Source: JALSNL01 sp036479585
GTDB taxonomy: Bacteria > Bacteroidota > Ignavibacteria > Ignavibacteriales > Melioribacteraceae
DNA length: 64,000 bases
Assembly (NCBI GenBank): GCA_965224785.1
Contig: OZ245062.1
Location: forward strand, 4,486,604-4,550,603
Reading direction: 5' to 3'
The notes beneath the pieces were generated by a model. It ran no database searches. It was not told the DNA's origin and saw nothing but the letters and a program-made list of their open reading frames with translations. Of this stretch, positions 7,761-16,951 are shown piece after piece. Position 1 is the stretch's first letter. Each line of letters starts with the position of its first letter. Both the position numbers and the translations under genes were made by a program.

Positions 7761-9952
7761 TAGACTTGCTGCTGAGAATAGTAGTTTGAGATAATAGATT
7801 TGAATGAAGTTACATCTGACATTGAAAGACTAACACTATTTTTTAAACAATAATTATTTACAAGTTGAATAGCTTCAGCTTCAGATTTACTGCTACCTAT
7901 ACTGGAAACCACATCTTGGTAATCTTCCATATCATAATCAAAGATAGTTTCAATTATTGTTGACATATCATTGTTTGTTGTAGTTTCAGAAAAGGTTTGT
8001 TGAGAAACAACTGTTTTCGTTTCAGTTAAAACTTCTGTAATTACTTCATCTTCATTGTTGAATGTATTTCCATTTTCGTCTGAAGTCTCTAGGTCTGCAA
8101 TATCGAAATCACTAATATCATTTGTGTCTTCTGATTCAATTTTTTCTTCAATATCTTTTTGAGCATCTTCTTCTTCAAAAGCGTCTTCAACATTTTCTTT
8201 TTCAAGGTAAGTAATATCGGAAAATACTTCGGTCATTTCTTCACTGATTTCTTCTGTAAGTGTTATATCATTATCATCAATATTTTCTGTGCCATTTTTT
8301 TCTGATGTTTTATTATCACTAATATCTTCTTCGTTTAATGAAACATCTTTGATATTTTTTTCATCTTTAATATTATTTATATATTCATCAACTGTATTCT
8401 TTTTGTCATCGGTCAGTTCAAATTGTTCAAGATCAACTTTAGATTCTTGTATAGCTTCTGAAGGAGTAAGATTTTCCAACTCAATTTCTTCATCTTTGTC
8501 ATATATTGAGTGAAATTCTTCATATTCAATATCTTCAGGAATATCAAATTCAGAATCTAAATGGGAAGGATCAATTTTATAACCTGTTAGCTTACTTAAC
8601 CCAAAGCCATTCAAAAATTTACTTATTGAAGAAATAAGTGATTTGCTCTCTGAAGGTTTAGTTTCATTGTCAAACGAATTATAAAATTTATCGATATCAA
8701 CTAATGCTTTAATAGCTTTTTTTGCATCAGGCTTTTTTAGAGGAACCTCGTCAACAATGGCTTCTTCAATTGGTTCAAGTTTTTCTTTTGCAATAACCTC
8801 AGCAGAGTTGTCAGTTACAATTTTTGCATCACTATTTGGATCAACAACTTTCTCTGATTCTATGGACAACTTATTTTTATCAAATATGTTATTTGCTATT
8901 ACTGCACTTGCTAGGGAAGCAACTAATGTTCCCCCAACTATTTTTTCTTCATTAGTTAAATTTACCTCTGTTTCTTCAGAAGGTAGTTTAGTATTTTCTT
9001 TTTCTTCTTTTTCTTCTTTTTCTTCTTTTTCTACTTTTTCTACTTTTTCTTCTTTTTCTACTTTTTCTACTTTTTCTACTTTTTCTACTTTGCTGTCATT
9101 ATTTTTCAATTTTTCTGTTGACTTCTGTTTCTTCTTTTTATCTGAGTCAATTATTTTTTCATCAAAGTTTGTATCTTTCTTATTAGATACCTTTTGTACC
9201 TCAACATTGCTAAGTGTGTCTTTTATAACAAGTCCTAATAGAATTTTTGAGCCATTAGTAGAAAACTCTTTATCTAATTTTTTATAATAACTTTTTAATC
9301 CCTTCTCTTTTAAGAATAAGTCAACTGCCAGAACAGGAACTTTCTCAGGTGTTTTGGAACTACAATCAAAAAAGTTTACCATTGAATTTATTGCAGTATT
9401 TACAGTACCTTGAAGATGTTTTTTCTTTGCTAGAGTATCAATTTTTCTGAGAAGAATATTAAATTCAACTTTGGAAATTGCTTTTATTCTTTTTTTAGTA
9501 AGGTGTGTAAGAAGTATTTTTGGTAAAAATCTATAGTAATAAGCAAATTGAAGTTTTTGTGTAATTTCACTAATGTTTTTTCTGCGAGTACTTCCAAAAA
9601 TAAAATCGGCTAAAGTTTTATTTGGTCGTGTTAAATAGTTTATATTGAAAGTAACAGCTTTGTTTATTAGAAGCGTAACTTCTTCAACACTAAACTTCTT
9701 ATTTAGTTTGATCTCAGCACTAATTAGTTTTAAGTATTTACTTACTTTATTTCCACTATAATCAAAGCTTGAGTTTTTACTTAGGTTTTGAATATCTGCA
9801 AAAATTTGTTCATCAACAGACGCAATTATATACTTAGTAATTGCCGGATGAATTTTACTTCGAGCAATTTCATGAAGTGAGATAAATTTTTTATTTACAT
9901 TAAGTTTGTTAACAGTTAAATCGGTAATAAACTTAATTTCATTTTTGAACAT
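7760..9952 (-). CDS. Large acidic protein of unknown function, coupled to obgE
   Basis: About 730 residues and not recognised. The N-terminal 220 residues are basic and helical (KKFISLHEIARSKIHPAITKYII, TKKRIKAISKVEFNILLRKIDTLAKKK) and look like a folded domain. Then comes a VEK/EEK tandem repeat, a short hydrophobic stretch rich in alanine (IVGGTLVASLASAVIANNI), which could be a membrane or insertion segment, and a long acidic low-complexity tail rich in Asp, Glu, Ser and Ile. The last 60 residues look helical again. I chose ATG at 9952; a GTG at 9994 would add 14 residues but has no ribosome site. The stop overlaps the obgE start. Confidence 0.6.
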   Translation of the reverse strand: MFKNEIKFITDLTVNKLNVNKKFISLHEIARSKIHPAITKYIIASVDEQIFADIQNLSKNSSFDYSGNKVSKYLKLISAEIKLNKKFSVEEVTLLINKAVTFNINYLTRPNKTLADFIFGSTRRKNISEITQKLQFAYYYRFLPKILLTHLTKKRIKAISKVEFNILLRKIDTLAKKKHLQGTVNTAINSMVNFFDCSSKTPEKVPVLAVDLFLKEKGLKSYYKKLDKEFSTNGSKILLGLVIKDTLSNVEVQKVSNKKDTNFDEKIIDSDKKKKQKSTEKLKNNDSKVEKVEKVEKVEKEEKVEKVEKEEKEEKEEKENTKLPSEETEVNLTNEEKIVGGTLVASLASAVIANNIFDKNKLSIESEKVVDPNSDAKIVTDNSAEVIAKEKLEPIEEAIVDEVPLKKPDAKKAIKALVDIDKFYNSFDNETKPSESKSLISSISKFLNGFGLSKLTGYKIDPSHLDSEFDIPEDIEYEEFHSIYDKDEEIELENLTPSEAIQESKVDLEQFELTDDKKNTVDEYINNIKDEKNIKDVSLNEEDISDNKTSEKNGTENIDDNDITLTEEISEEMTEVFSDITYLEKENVEDAFEEEDAQKDIEEKIESEDTNDISDFDIADLETSDENGNTFNNEDEVITEVLTETKTVVSQQTFSETTTNNDMSTIIETIFDYDMEDYQDVVSSIGSSKSEAEAIQLVNNYCLKNSVSLSMSDVTSFKSIISNYYSQQQV
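8997..9090 (-). repeat. Ten-copy 9-bp in-frame tandem repeat (VEK/EEK)
   Basis: Ten consecutive 9-base units encode Val-Glu-Lys or Glu-Glu-Lys within the acidic protein. Such repeats change length by slippage in whole triplets without breaking the frame. The encoded part would be a charged, highly soluble linker or coiled helix. Confidence 0.85.
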
Positions 9953-10233
9953 ATTCTTTCTCGTTACAACATTAAGACAACTAACGTCTTGCACCTGTTA
10001 TTTAGGAGAACAATATAAGATTAAATTAAAAATAGAACAAATTTTATTAAAGTAAATAATTCCAATGTAATTCCAGCGAAAAACACTTTAAACTTAAATT
10101 GTTTTGGGTTTAGGAATGAAATTTCGTCTCAGTTTTTCTTTTGCAAGTTGTAGATTAAACTAGTCAGTGTACTGTTATTTGTACAAAAACAATGGATTTC
10201 AAGTAAGGTATTAACTAAAAACCAACATTTCTT

Positions 10234-10249
10234 TGGCACTAATTTTGGA
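10234..10249 (+). promoter_or_regulatory. Near-consensus sigma-54 promoter (doubtful)
   Basis: TTGGCACT-N4-TTGG has a perfect -24 element and correct spacing, but the normally invariant GC of the -12 element is GG. It lies 37 bases upstream of the barrel gene start at 10286. Confidence 0.3.
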
Positions 10250-10285
10250 TTACTAATGTAGATGATCCAAAATAAAGAGGTTAAT

Positions 10286-10930
10286 ATGAAAAAAGTATTA
10301 TTAGTAATAGTTTTTATTTTAATAGTTTCAGATTTATCTGCACAATATAGAGCTTCAACAATTAAGCTTGGTAATTTTAATCCCGGAGCAACAGATATGG
10401 GATTTGTAATTGGTTATGAAAGTGGACGTTCAATAGATAGAAATTTTGATATTGGTTGGAGTGTTGATTGGTTTCATAAAAATTATGTCGATCAAACTCT
10501 TGTTTCTGAATTTAATGATTATTACGGATATTTCGATTCTAAAATAAATGAACTTAGAGCAAAAACAAATCTACATAGCATTCCCGTACTCTTTAATATG
10601 ACTGCTAAATTTCCAATGGCACCTAGATTTTCTGCTTATGTAACTGGTGGTGTTGGTGCTGAAGCATTATTTATATTTTATAATGATTATCAAAATCCTA
10701 ACGAAGATGATTTTAAAACTGCTTTCGATTTTAATTGGAGAATTGGTGGTGGACTTAACTATCAAATAGGCAGATACTCAGATTTAATTGCTGAAATCAC
10801 TTATCATTCATCAGCACCAAGTTGGACTTTTGAACTTGATGACCCAAGAGTTGGACGAAGACAAATTTTAGAAAGAGAATTTGATATGAGTGGAATAATG
10901 GCACGGATTGGTTTTAAGTTTTATTATTGA
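10286..10930 (+). CDS. Outer-membrane beta-barrel protein
   Basis: A 214-residue protein with a signal peptide (MKKVLLVIVFILIVSDLSAQ). Amphipathic strands follow (IDRNFDIGWSVDWFHKNYVD, FSAYVTGGVGAEALFIFYND, WRIGGGLNYQIGRYSDLIAEITYH) and the chain ends in RIGFKFYY, the aromatic end expected of a barrel inserted by BamA. The ligand is unknown. ATG at 10286 is chosen over an in-frame upstream ATG at 10262 because AAAGAGG lies at the right distance and the signal peptide then begins at residue 1. Confidence 0.65.
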   Translation: MKKVLLVIVFILIVSDLSAQYRASTIKLGNFNPGATDMGFVIGYESGRSIDRNFDIGWSVDWFHKNYVDQTLVSEFNDYYGYFDSKINELRAKTNLHSIPVLFNMTAKFPMAPRFSAYVTGGVGAEALFIFYNDYQNPNEDDFKTAFDFNWRIGGGLNYQIGRYSDLIAEITYHSSAPSWTFELDDPRVGRRQILEREFDMSGIMARIGFKFYY

Positions 10931-10948
10931 GATTGCTTAAAGTATTCA

Positions 10949-10976
10949 TTTACCCACGACTTAAGTCGTGGGTAAA
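10949..10976. terminator. 12-bp palindrome between convergent genes
   Basis: A perfect 12-bp stem (10949-10960 with 10965-10976, core CCCACGAC/GTCGTGGG) with the loop TTAA sits between two convergent genes. It can act as a two-way terminator, although neither side has a good T run. Its shape also fits a dispersed palindromic repeat. Confidence 0.5.
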
Positions 10977-10984
10977 CAAAAAGC

Positions 10985-11758
10985 TTACTTTACAATTATT
11001 CTTCGAATTATTATTATCCCTAAAGCTAAAACAGTATAAGGTAAAATAAAAAACAGAACCACATAGTCATGAATTCCTAACAGTAAAAATATAGAAATTA
11101 TTAATAGTTGAAATCCTAACCCTAAAATTGAAGTAAGAGTTAAAAACCAACTAGGCAATTCCTTTGATGATATTGCGTTTGGGTCTAACTTATAAATTAA
11201 CAAATCTTGCCAACCGTAAATCAATAAAAATAACTTGTGAAAAATATTTAGGAGTGTTGGATTATCTCGTTCATATTGGATTGGTTTTTCTTTCTCAAAT
11301 AATCTACTTGTTGTATCCCCATTGCATTGATGTCGCTTAATGATATAGTAATAGCTGTAAACACTTCCTTGAAGTTGAAATAAAATAAGTGAAAGTAAAA
11401 CAACAAAAATATTTAATTCGAAATGAAAACCTATACTTATAAAAAGTAAAAGATTTACCACAAAGTCTGAAACAGAATCAAAATATCTTCCCACAGAAGA
11501 GGGCGAGTTCTTAAGTCTTGCAATTTCTCCATCGGCAGCATCAAACAAACTTTTTATTGGAAGTAGAATAGCAGCTAGTGTAAGCCAAGTATTTTTGTAA
11601 ATCAAATATGATGCAAAAACTCCCACAACAAGAAAAGAAAATGTAAACGTATAAGCTCCTACCCAAGTTGATTGAAATAGTTTAGCCAGTCTTATTGCAA
11701 GCGGTCTTGCATAATCTGAAAGGTCTAAAAATCTTTTATCTATTGGAAGTTTTGACAT
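10985..11758 (-). CDS. CDP-alcohol phosphatidyltransferase family membrane protein
   Basis: A 257-residue membrane enzyme with the complete CDP-alcohol phosphotransferase signature, D73-x2-D76-G-x2-A-R81-x8-G90-x3-D94-x3-D98, which binds two metal ions and the CDP-linked substrate. Five to six hydrophobic segments surround it (residues 36-54, 58-70, 98-125, and the two helices at the C-terminus). Members make phospholipids such as phosphatidylglycerol phosphate, phosphatidylinositol phosphate or phosphatidylcholine. The alcohol acceptor cannot be told from the sequence. The next gene is a GT4 glycosyltransferase on the other strand. Confidence 0.85.
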   Translation of the reverse strand: MSKLPIDKRFLDLSDYARPLAIRLAKLFQSTWVGAYTFTFSFLVVGVFASYLIYKNTWLTLAAILLPIKSLFDAADGEIARLKNSPSSVGRYFDSVSDFVVNLLLFISIGFHFELNIFVVLLSLILFQLQGSVYSYYYIIKRHQCNGDTTSRLFEKEKPIQYERDNPTLLNIFHKLFLLIYGWQDLLIYKLDPNAISSKELPSWFLTLTSILGLGFQLLIISIFLLLGIHDYVVLFFILPYTVLALGIIIIRRIIVK

Positions 11759-11892
11759 TTATTTAGTGTTAATATTATTCAACTTTAATTAAAGAAAAAC
11801 TTAAAATAAGAAACTATACTTAAAAAGTTTTGTATAATTGCATATTCATTTTGTAGTTGAAAACAACTTTTATAGAACTCTTTGCATTTTGC

Positions 11893-11975
11893 GTCATTCC
11901 GGTTTCCAGTTCTTTTGGAATACTGGAATCTCATAAACTTTAGCAGATTCCGGCACAAAAAACAACCGGAATGAC
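11893..11975. repeat. Intergenic palindromic repeat element
   Basis: Perfect 12-bp terminal inverted repeats (11893-11904, GTCATTCCGGTT, with 11964-11975) enclose shorter dyads such as TTCCAGT/ACTGGAA. It fills most of the 286-base gap between the phosphatidyltransferase gene and the glycosyltransferase gene. Its ends resemble the GTCATTCTGAA ends of the repeats at 22463-22532 and 63785-63886. Confidence 0.6.
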
Positions 11976-12044
11976 TGGTCAAAAAAGATTATTCAAAGGC
12001 TTCTAGTAATTATTTCTAAAATACTAAATCCAAACTATTATCTA

Positions 12045-13160
12045 TTGAACATACTTGCAATAAATTGGCGTGATATTAAAAACCCGGAAATGGGTGGAGC
12101 GGAAATTCATTTTCATGAAATCTTCAAAAGGCTTGTTAATAAAGGGCATAGTGTTACTCTCTTTTCACATCAGTTTGAAAATGCAGCACAAGAAGAGACT
12201 ATTGATGGAATACTAATTAAAAGAATTGGCAATAAATTTTTGTTCAATAGACAATTCAAAAAGTATTATCTGAAATATTTACAAAATATCAATTACGATT
12301 TAGTAGTTGATGATATTTCAAAAATTCCGCTAAATACACCAAGCTATATTAAGAAACCTATTGTTGGAATCCTTCATCATATACATGGGAATTCCTTATA
12401 CAAAGAAATTCCATTTCCATTAGCTTATTATATAATTCAAAAAGAAAAACAAATTCCAGCTAACTATAGTAGTGTCCCAATATTTACAGTTTCAGAAAGT
12501 ACAAGTAGTGAGTTAGTTCATTTAGGATTTCCAAAAAATAAAATTGGAATTTTACACAACGCAATTGATCACGATTTTTTCAAAACAATAAAAAATGAAA
12601 AACAAAAAACACCTTTACTTACTTACGTTGGGCGAATTAAAAAGTATAAAAATATTGAAAAAGTAATAGATGCAATTCCGCATCTTAAAGATAAATTTCC
12701 GAATGTAAAATTAGTAATTGGTGGTAGTGGAGATCACTTAAAGAATCTTAAAGAATATGTAACAAAATTAAATTTAGAAAAATACATTGAGTTTAAAGGA
12801 TTTTTATCTGAAGAAAATAAAGCTAAGTTATTAGGCGAAGCTTGGGTGTTTGTTACAATGGCAGAAAAAGAAGGATGGGGCATAACCGTAATAGAGGCGA
12901 ATGCAATGAGGACTTTAGCAATTGGTTCAGATGTTCCCGGTTTACGGGATTCAATAAAAAATAATGAAACTGGTTTTCTTGTTCCGTTAAATGATTCGAA
13001 AAAATTATCTGAAAAAATAGAAAATCTTTTCTTAGATAAAGATGAACTAAATAAAGTTTCGGAGAATGCTTATGATTGGTCAAAAGAATTTTCTTGGGAT
13101 AATTCTGCAAATCATTTTTTAGAGCAAGTGAAAGTTTGGTATCCCAATCTGAATAATTAA
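12045..13160 (+). CDS. GT4-family glycosyltransferase
   Basis: A 371-residue GT-B glycosyltransferase of family 4. The N-terminal acceptor domain begins MNILAINWRDIKNPEMGGAEIHFHEIFKRL. The donor-binding domain shows LLTYVGRIKKYKNIEKVIDAIPHL, KLVIGGSGDHLKNL, then AEKEGWGITVIEANAM, the EX7E-type nucleotide-sugar site. It probably builds a glycolipid or surface glycan. The start is TTG at 12045, giving the usual family N-terminus, with no clear ribosome site. The neighbouring CDP-alcohol transferase suggests a lipid acceptor, but this is inference. Confidence 0.85.
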   Translation: MNILAINWRDIKNPEMGGAEIHFHEIFKRLVNKGHSVTLFSHQFENAAQEETIDGILIKRIGNKFLFNRQFKKYYLKYLQNINYDLVVDDISKIPLNTPSYIKKPIVGILHHIHGNSLYKEIPFPLAYYIIQKEKQIPANYSSVPIFTVSESTSSELVHLGFPKNKIGILHNAIDHDFFKTIKNEKQKTPLLTYVGRIKKYKNIEKVIDAIPHLKDKFPNVKLVIGGSGDHLKNLKEYVTKLNLEKYIEFKGFLSEENKAKLLGEAWVFVTMAEKEGWGITVIEANAMRTLAIGSDVPGLRDSIKNNETGFLVPLNDSKKLSEKIENLFLDKDELNKVSENAYDWSKEFSWDNSANHFLEQVKVWYPNLNN

Positions 13161-13230
13161 AATATTTAACTGAATTCATTTAATATTCTTTATATCTTTT
13201 AAGGTTGTATTCAAAACAATACTTGAATTT

Positions 13231-13452
13231 ATGAGTTACAGAGAACAGAAAAAATATTTTGAAGAACTTAGACGATTTGAAAACAAATTGTCATCAAGTG
13301 AAAAAAGAGAATATGATATGTTTCTCAAAAGACACAAGGATGATGAGGATTTAGATAGCTTATCATTTCGTAAGCTGGAAGAGTTTCATAATAAGTATTA
13401 TATTAATAGAGAGCGGAAACCTTTTATTGATCCGTTTGAGAAAAGAGATTAA
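13231..13452 (+). CDS. Small charged protein of unknown function
   Basis: A 73-residue, very charged and probably all-helical protein (EQKKYFEELRRFENKLSSSEKREYDMFLKRHKDDED). No family is recognised. It lies in the same direction between the glycosyltransferase and the DUF2723 gene, 32 bases before the latter, so it is probably co-transcribed. No signal peptide or membrane segment is present. Confidence 0.5.
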   Translation: MSYREQKKYFEELRRFENKLSSSEKREYDMFLKRHKDDEDLDSLSFRKLEEFHNKYYINRERKPFIDPFEKRD

Positions 13453-13484
13453 ATTTTTATAAAAGAATTATAATAGAGGAATGA

Positions 13485-16379
13485 ATGAACAAAGAAATGA
13501 TTCATAAAATTATAGCATTTTCAGTTTTTCTAATTACCGCCATCGTTTATTTTATGACGGTTCAACCATCGGTTTCCTTTTGGGATTGTGGTGAGTTTAT
13601 TGCTTCATCTTACTCGATGCAAGTACCTCATCCTCCGGGAACTCCACTATTTTTAATTCTTGGTAGATTTTTATCTATGATACCTTTTGCAGATAATATT
13701 GCTTTACGAGTTAATGCAATCTCAGTTATATCAAGTGCGTTTACAGTTTTGTTTTTATATCTAACAGCAGTAAAAGTTATCAATAATATAAAACCTAATC
13801 ACAAAGAAGAAAGTTTTATTGAGTCACTTGGAACTTACTTGGCTTCTGCGATAGGTGCTTTATCATTGGCGTTTAGCGATACTTTTTGGTTCAACTCCCT
13901 TGAAGCTGAAGTTTATGCTCTTGCAACTTTCTTTATTGCAATTGTAACTTGGTTGATGATGATTTGGTATGAAAAAGCAGACGAGACTGATAATGAAAAG
14001 TATCTATTACTAATTGCATATTTGATCGGATTATCAACTGGTGTTCATCTAATGTCGGTGCTAGCTTTAGTACCAGTAGTATTGGTTATTTATAATAGAA
14101 AGTATTTGACCAACGAAATCGAGTATAAAAAAACTGCATATATTTTTATGGGACACGTTGGAATAATTTTGGTAATTGCTGCAGCTCTTTGGGCTTCAAC
14201 AAGTAGTACATCTCCAACATTGGAAGAGTATAAAGCTTTTGATTCTAAATTTTTGATGTTTGCTATTTTTGCAAGTGTTGTAGTTATGGGCGTTTTCTTT
14301 AAGAAAATATTTCACTCAAATTCATTTTACATTCCAATTGTTATTGGTGGTATTACTTTGTTCTCTGTATATCCGGGAATTGTAAAACATATCCCTAATT
14401 TAGTTTCTAAGTTGGGTGGAAATGATATGACAATTAATATGATAATTCTATTTTTAGTTGTTGGCTTAGTAGGGTATGGAATTTATTGGAGCAGTAAACA
14501 TAACAAACAAACAACTCATTTAGTTTTTAAAAGCTTCATGTTCGCTCTAGTTGGTTTTTCTTCTTACGCAATGATAATAATTAGATCAAACCAAGATACT
14601 CCAATCAACTTGAACAGTCCAAAAACATTTCCCGAATTTGTAAAGTATATGAATAGAGAGCAGTATGGAGATCAGCCAATATTTAAAAGAAGATTTACTC
14701 ACGAGCCTCACCAGCAAGGAGTTTATAGAAATTATTCAAGTGATCTTGATTTCTTTTGGACCTACCAAATGGATCATATGTTTAATAGATATTTGGGCTG
14801 GAACTATATTGGTAGAGAAAGCACAGTTCAAGATTCACCAATAAAATGGACTCAGCTTTTTGCAATTCCTTTTCTAATAGGATTGTTTGGGCTGTACTAC
14901 CATTTTAAATTAGATTGGAAAATGGCAAGTGTGTTTTTTGTAATGTTTATTTTTCTTGGCTACTTAACGGCATTTTATCAGAACCAGCAACAACCCCAAC
15001 CAAGAGAGCGAGACTATTTTTATGTGGGGGCTTTCTTTGTATTCTCAATTTGGATTGCATTAGGAGTTAGAGGAATTCTTGATTTAATAAAAGAAGCATT
15101 TAAGGAATCGAATATTATTAAACCAGCTTACTCTATAATATTAGTCGCTTTGATGGTTCTTATTCCACTTAACATGTTGCACTCAAATTATTTTACGCAT
15201 AGCAGAGCTGGTAACTTTGTTCCTTGGGATTATTCATATAACATTTTACAAAGTGCAGAGCCTAACTCAATAATTTTTACCAATGGAGATAATGATACTT
15301 TTCCACTTTGGTATTTACAAGATGTTGAAGGTGTAAGGCGTGATGTTAGAATTGCTAATCTTAGTTTGTTAAATACAGGTTGGTATATTAAGCAGCTTAA
15401 AAATACAGCACCTTATGGAACGCCAAAAATTAAAATGACATTATCAGATGCACAGATTGATAGAGTTGCTCCATCTCAATGGAAAACTAAAACTATTAAT
15501 ATTCCAATATCTAAAGAGACTTATGCTAAGTACGGAATTACCGATACTGCAATTACAAATACTGGCAAGATGACTTGGCAAATGAAACCAGCTGTTAACT
15601 TTGGAAAAATTCAGGCAATAAGAGCACAAGATTTAGTTGCCTTAGATATTGTCCGATCCAACATTGCTGATAGACCTATATATTTTGCAGTTACTACTCC
15701 AGATAAGAGTAAACTTGGATTAGAAGATTTTATGGAAATGGAAGGATTGGCTTTTAAAGTTCTACCAAGAAAAGTTGGTGGTTATTATGGTGCTATAAAT
15801 GATGAAGTTATGTGGAAGCAATTGATGGAAGAACCGGAAGGTTATAGTAATGATTATCAACCAGGTTTTAAGTTTAGAGGTTTAAATGATAGTACAATTT
15901 TTATGGATGAAAATCATCAAAGACTAACTTTGAACTATAGAAATTCTTATATGAGATTGGCATTAAAATATCTTTATAAAAATAAAGACAATAAAAAAGT
16001 AATTGCTGTACTTGACAAAATGGAAGAGAAAATGCCAAGTAAGTTAATTCCTCTTGATTATAGATTACAACATAATTTTGCAAATATGTATTTTGAAGCT
16101 GGTGATATAGATAAATATAATACTATGATTGGAAAGGTTGAACAAATTGCATTGCTAAAGTTTGCTGCTAATCCTATGCAAGAAGTTAAAAGTCAAGATG
16201 GTGCTTTTTTTGTATTGCAAAATATTTATGATAGACAAAGCCAACCTGGCAAATTTGTAGAACTATTGGAAAGATTAAAACCATTGGTTCCGAACGATCC
16301 TAATCTTGATAGAATGATTAAACAATACAAAGAAAAGATGAATGCAAATGCTATATCAATACCTCAACAGAATAAATAG
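13485..16379 (+). CDS. DUF2723 membrane protein (GT-C-like)
   Basis: A 964-residue integral membrane protein. The N-terminal signature SVSFWDCGEFIASSYSMQVPHPPGTPLFLILGR is that of DUF2723, related to the eukaryotic TMEM260 O-mannosyltransferases. About 12 membrane helices fill residues 10-560. The C-terminal 380 residues are soluble, with a helical repeat-like end. The conserved acidic residues D and E of WDCGEF fit a GT-C enzyme that uses a lipid-linked sugar, so protein O-glycosylation at the membrane is plausible. The start at 13485 has AGAGGA four bases upstream. Confidence 0.85.
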   Translation: MNKEMIHKIIAFSVFLITAIVYFMTVQPSVSFWDCGEFIASSYSMQVPHPPGTPLFLILGRFLSMIPFADNIALRVNAISVISSAFTVLFLYLTAVKVINNIKPNHKEESFIESLGTYLASAIGALSLAFSDTFWFNSLEAEVYALATFFIAIVTWLMMIWYEKADETDNEKYLLLIAYLIGLSTGVHLMSVLALVPVVLVIYNRKYLTNEIEYKKTAYIFMGHVGIILVIAAALWASTSSTSPTLEEYKAFDSKFLMFAIFASVVVMGVFFKKIFHSNSFYIPIVIGGITLFSVYPGIVKHIPNLVSKLGGNDMTINMIILFLVVGLVGYGIYWSSKHNKQTTHLVFKSFMFALVGFSSYAMIIIRSNQDTPINLNSPKTFPEFVKYMNREQYGDQPIFKRRFTHEPHQQGVYRNYSSDLDFFWTYQMDHMFNRYLGWNYIGRESTVQDSPIKWTQLFAIPFLIGLFGLYYHFKLDWKMASVFFVMFIFLGYLTAFYQNQQQPQPRERDYFYVGAFFVFSIWIALGVRGILDLIKEAFKESNIIKPAYSIILVALMVLIPLNMLHSNYFTHSRAGNFVPWDYSYNILQSAEPNSIIFTNGDNDTFPLWYLQDVEGVRRDVRIANLSLLNTGWYIKQLKNTAPYGTPKIKMTLSDAQIDRVAPSQWKTKTINIPISKETYAKYGITDTAITNTGKMTWQMKPAVNFGKIQAIRAQDLVALDIVRSNIADRPIYFAVTTPDKSKLGLEDFMEMEGLAFKVLPRKVGGYYGAINDEVMWKQLMEEPEGYSNDYQPGFKFRGLNDSTIFMDENHQRLTLNYRNSYMRLALKYLYKNKDNKKVIAVLDKMEEKMPSKLIPLDYRLQHNFANMYFEAGDIDKYNTMIGKVEQIALLKFAANPMQEVKSQDGAFFVLQNIYDRQSQPGKFVELLERLKPLVPNDPNLDRMIKQYKEKMNANAISIPQQNK

Positions 16380-16391
16380 AATATAAATTAT

Positions 16392-16424
16392 AGACCTCTA
16401 AGGAAATTTATTTCTTGGAGGTCT
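16392..16424. terminator. Two-way terminator between convergent genes
   Basis: An 11-bp stem with one G-U pair (16392-16402 with 16414-16424), followed by TATATTTTTC on the plus strand. It overlaps the last base of the minus-strand LOG stop codon. Confidence 0.65.
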
Positions 16425-16951
16425 TATATTTTTCGAACAATGAACTTTGTACACTTTTCAATATCGTCAAAATAACTTACAAGTCCCGTTGCTCTATTTT
16501 CAGCAAAAATTCGTTTTTCCATTTCCTCCGTAATACTTTTCCACATTGAACCAAAACAAGCTATTGGTTTTTTGTTCATTAATCCTTTGTTGATAAATTC
16601 CCAAACCAATGAAAGCTCTACTAGCGTTCCTGTTCCGCCAGGCAAAATTATAAAAGCGTCACCGTATTCAATCAGTTTCTCAATTCTTTCAAAAAGAGTT
16701 GCACACTTAATTTCTTTTGATAAATTTTTGCTGGGTAAAGCATTAAACAAATCAACAGTAATTCCAATAGATTCAGTTCCTATTTCAGAAGCACCTTTAG
16801 ATACTCCATCCATAATTCCCTGAAAACCACCAGTACAAACATTTAAATTATTTTGAGCTAATAGCTTTCCAAATTGGTATGCATCTTCGTACTCTTGTTC
16901 TCCTGGTTTTGGTAAAGAGCTTCCAAAAATTGTTACAGTTTTTCTTTTCAT
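16424..16951 (-). CDS. Short LOG-family / TIGR00725-like Rossmann protein
   Basis: A 175-residue LOG-type protein. VTIFGSSLPKPGEQEYEDAYQFGKLLA begins the nucleotide fold, CTGGFQGIMDGVSKGA and LPGGTGTLVELSLVWEF are the two family loops. It is shorter than the protein at 5231-6061 and lacks its N-terminal extension. The start codon overlaps the stop of the YjbQ gene (TAATG), so the two are expressed together. Release of a base from a nucleotide is the known reaction of the family; the substrate here is unknown. Confidence 0.8.
   Translation of the reverse strand: MKRKTVTIFGSSLPKPGEQEYEDAYQFGKLLAQNNLNVCTGGFQGIMDGVSKGASEIGTESIGITVDLFNALPSKNLSKEIKCATLFERIEKLIEYGDAFIILPGGTGTLVELSLVWEFINKGLMNKKPIACFGSMWKSITEEMEKRIFAENRATGLVSYFDDIEKCTKFIVRKI

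Noticed and set aside
8757..9287. Plus-strand reading frame of 176 codons rich in Ser and Phe
   Set aside because: It is the antisense shadow of the VEK/EEK repeat and acidic tail of the minus-strand protein and has no ribosome site.
11785..11982. Minus-strand frame of 65 codons
   Set aside because: It lies mostly in the palindromic repeat at 11893-11975 and has no protein-like features.
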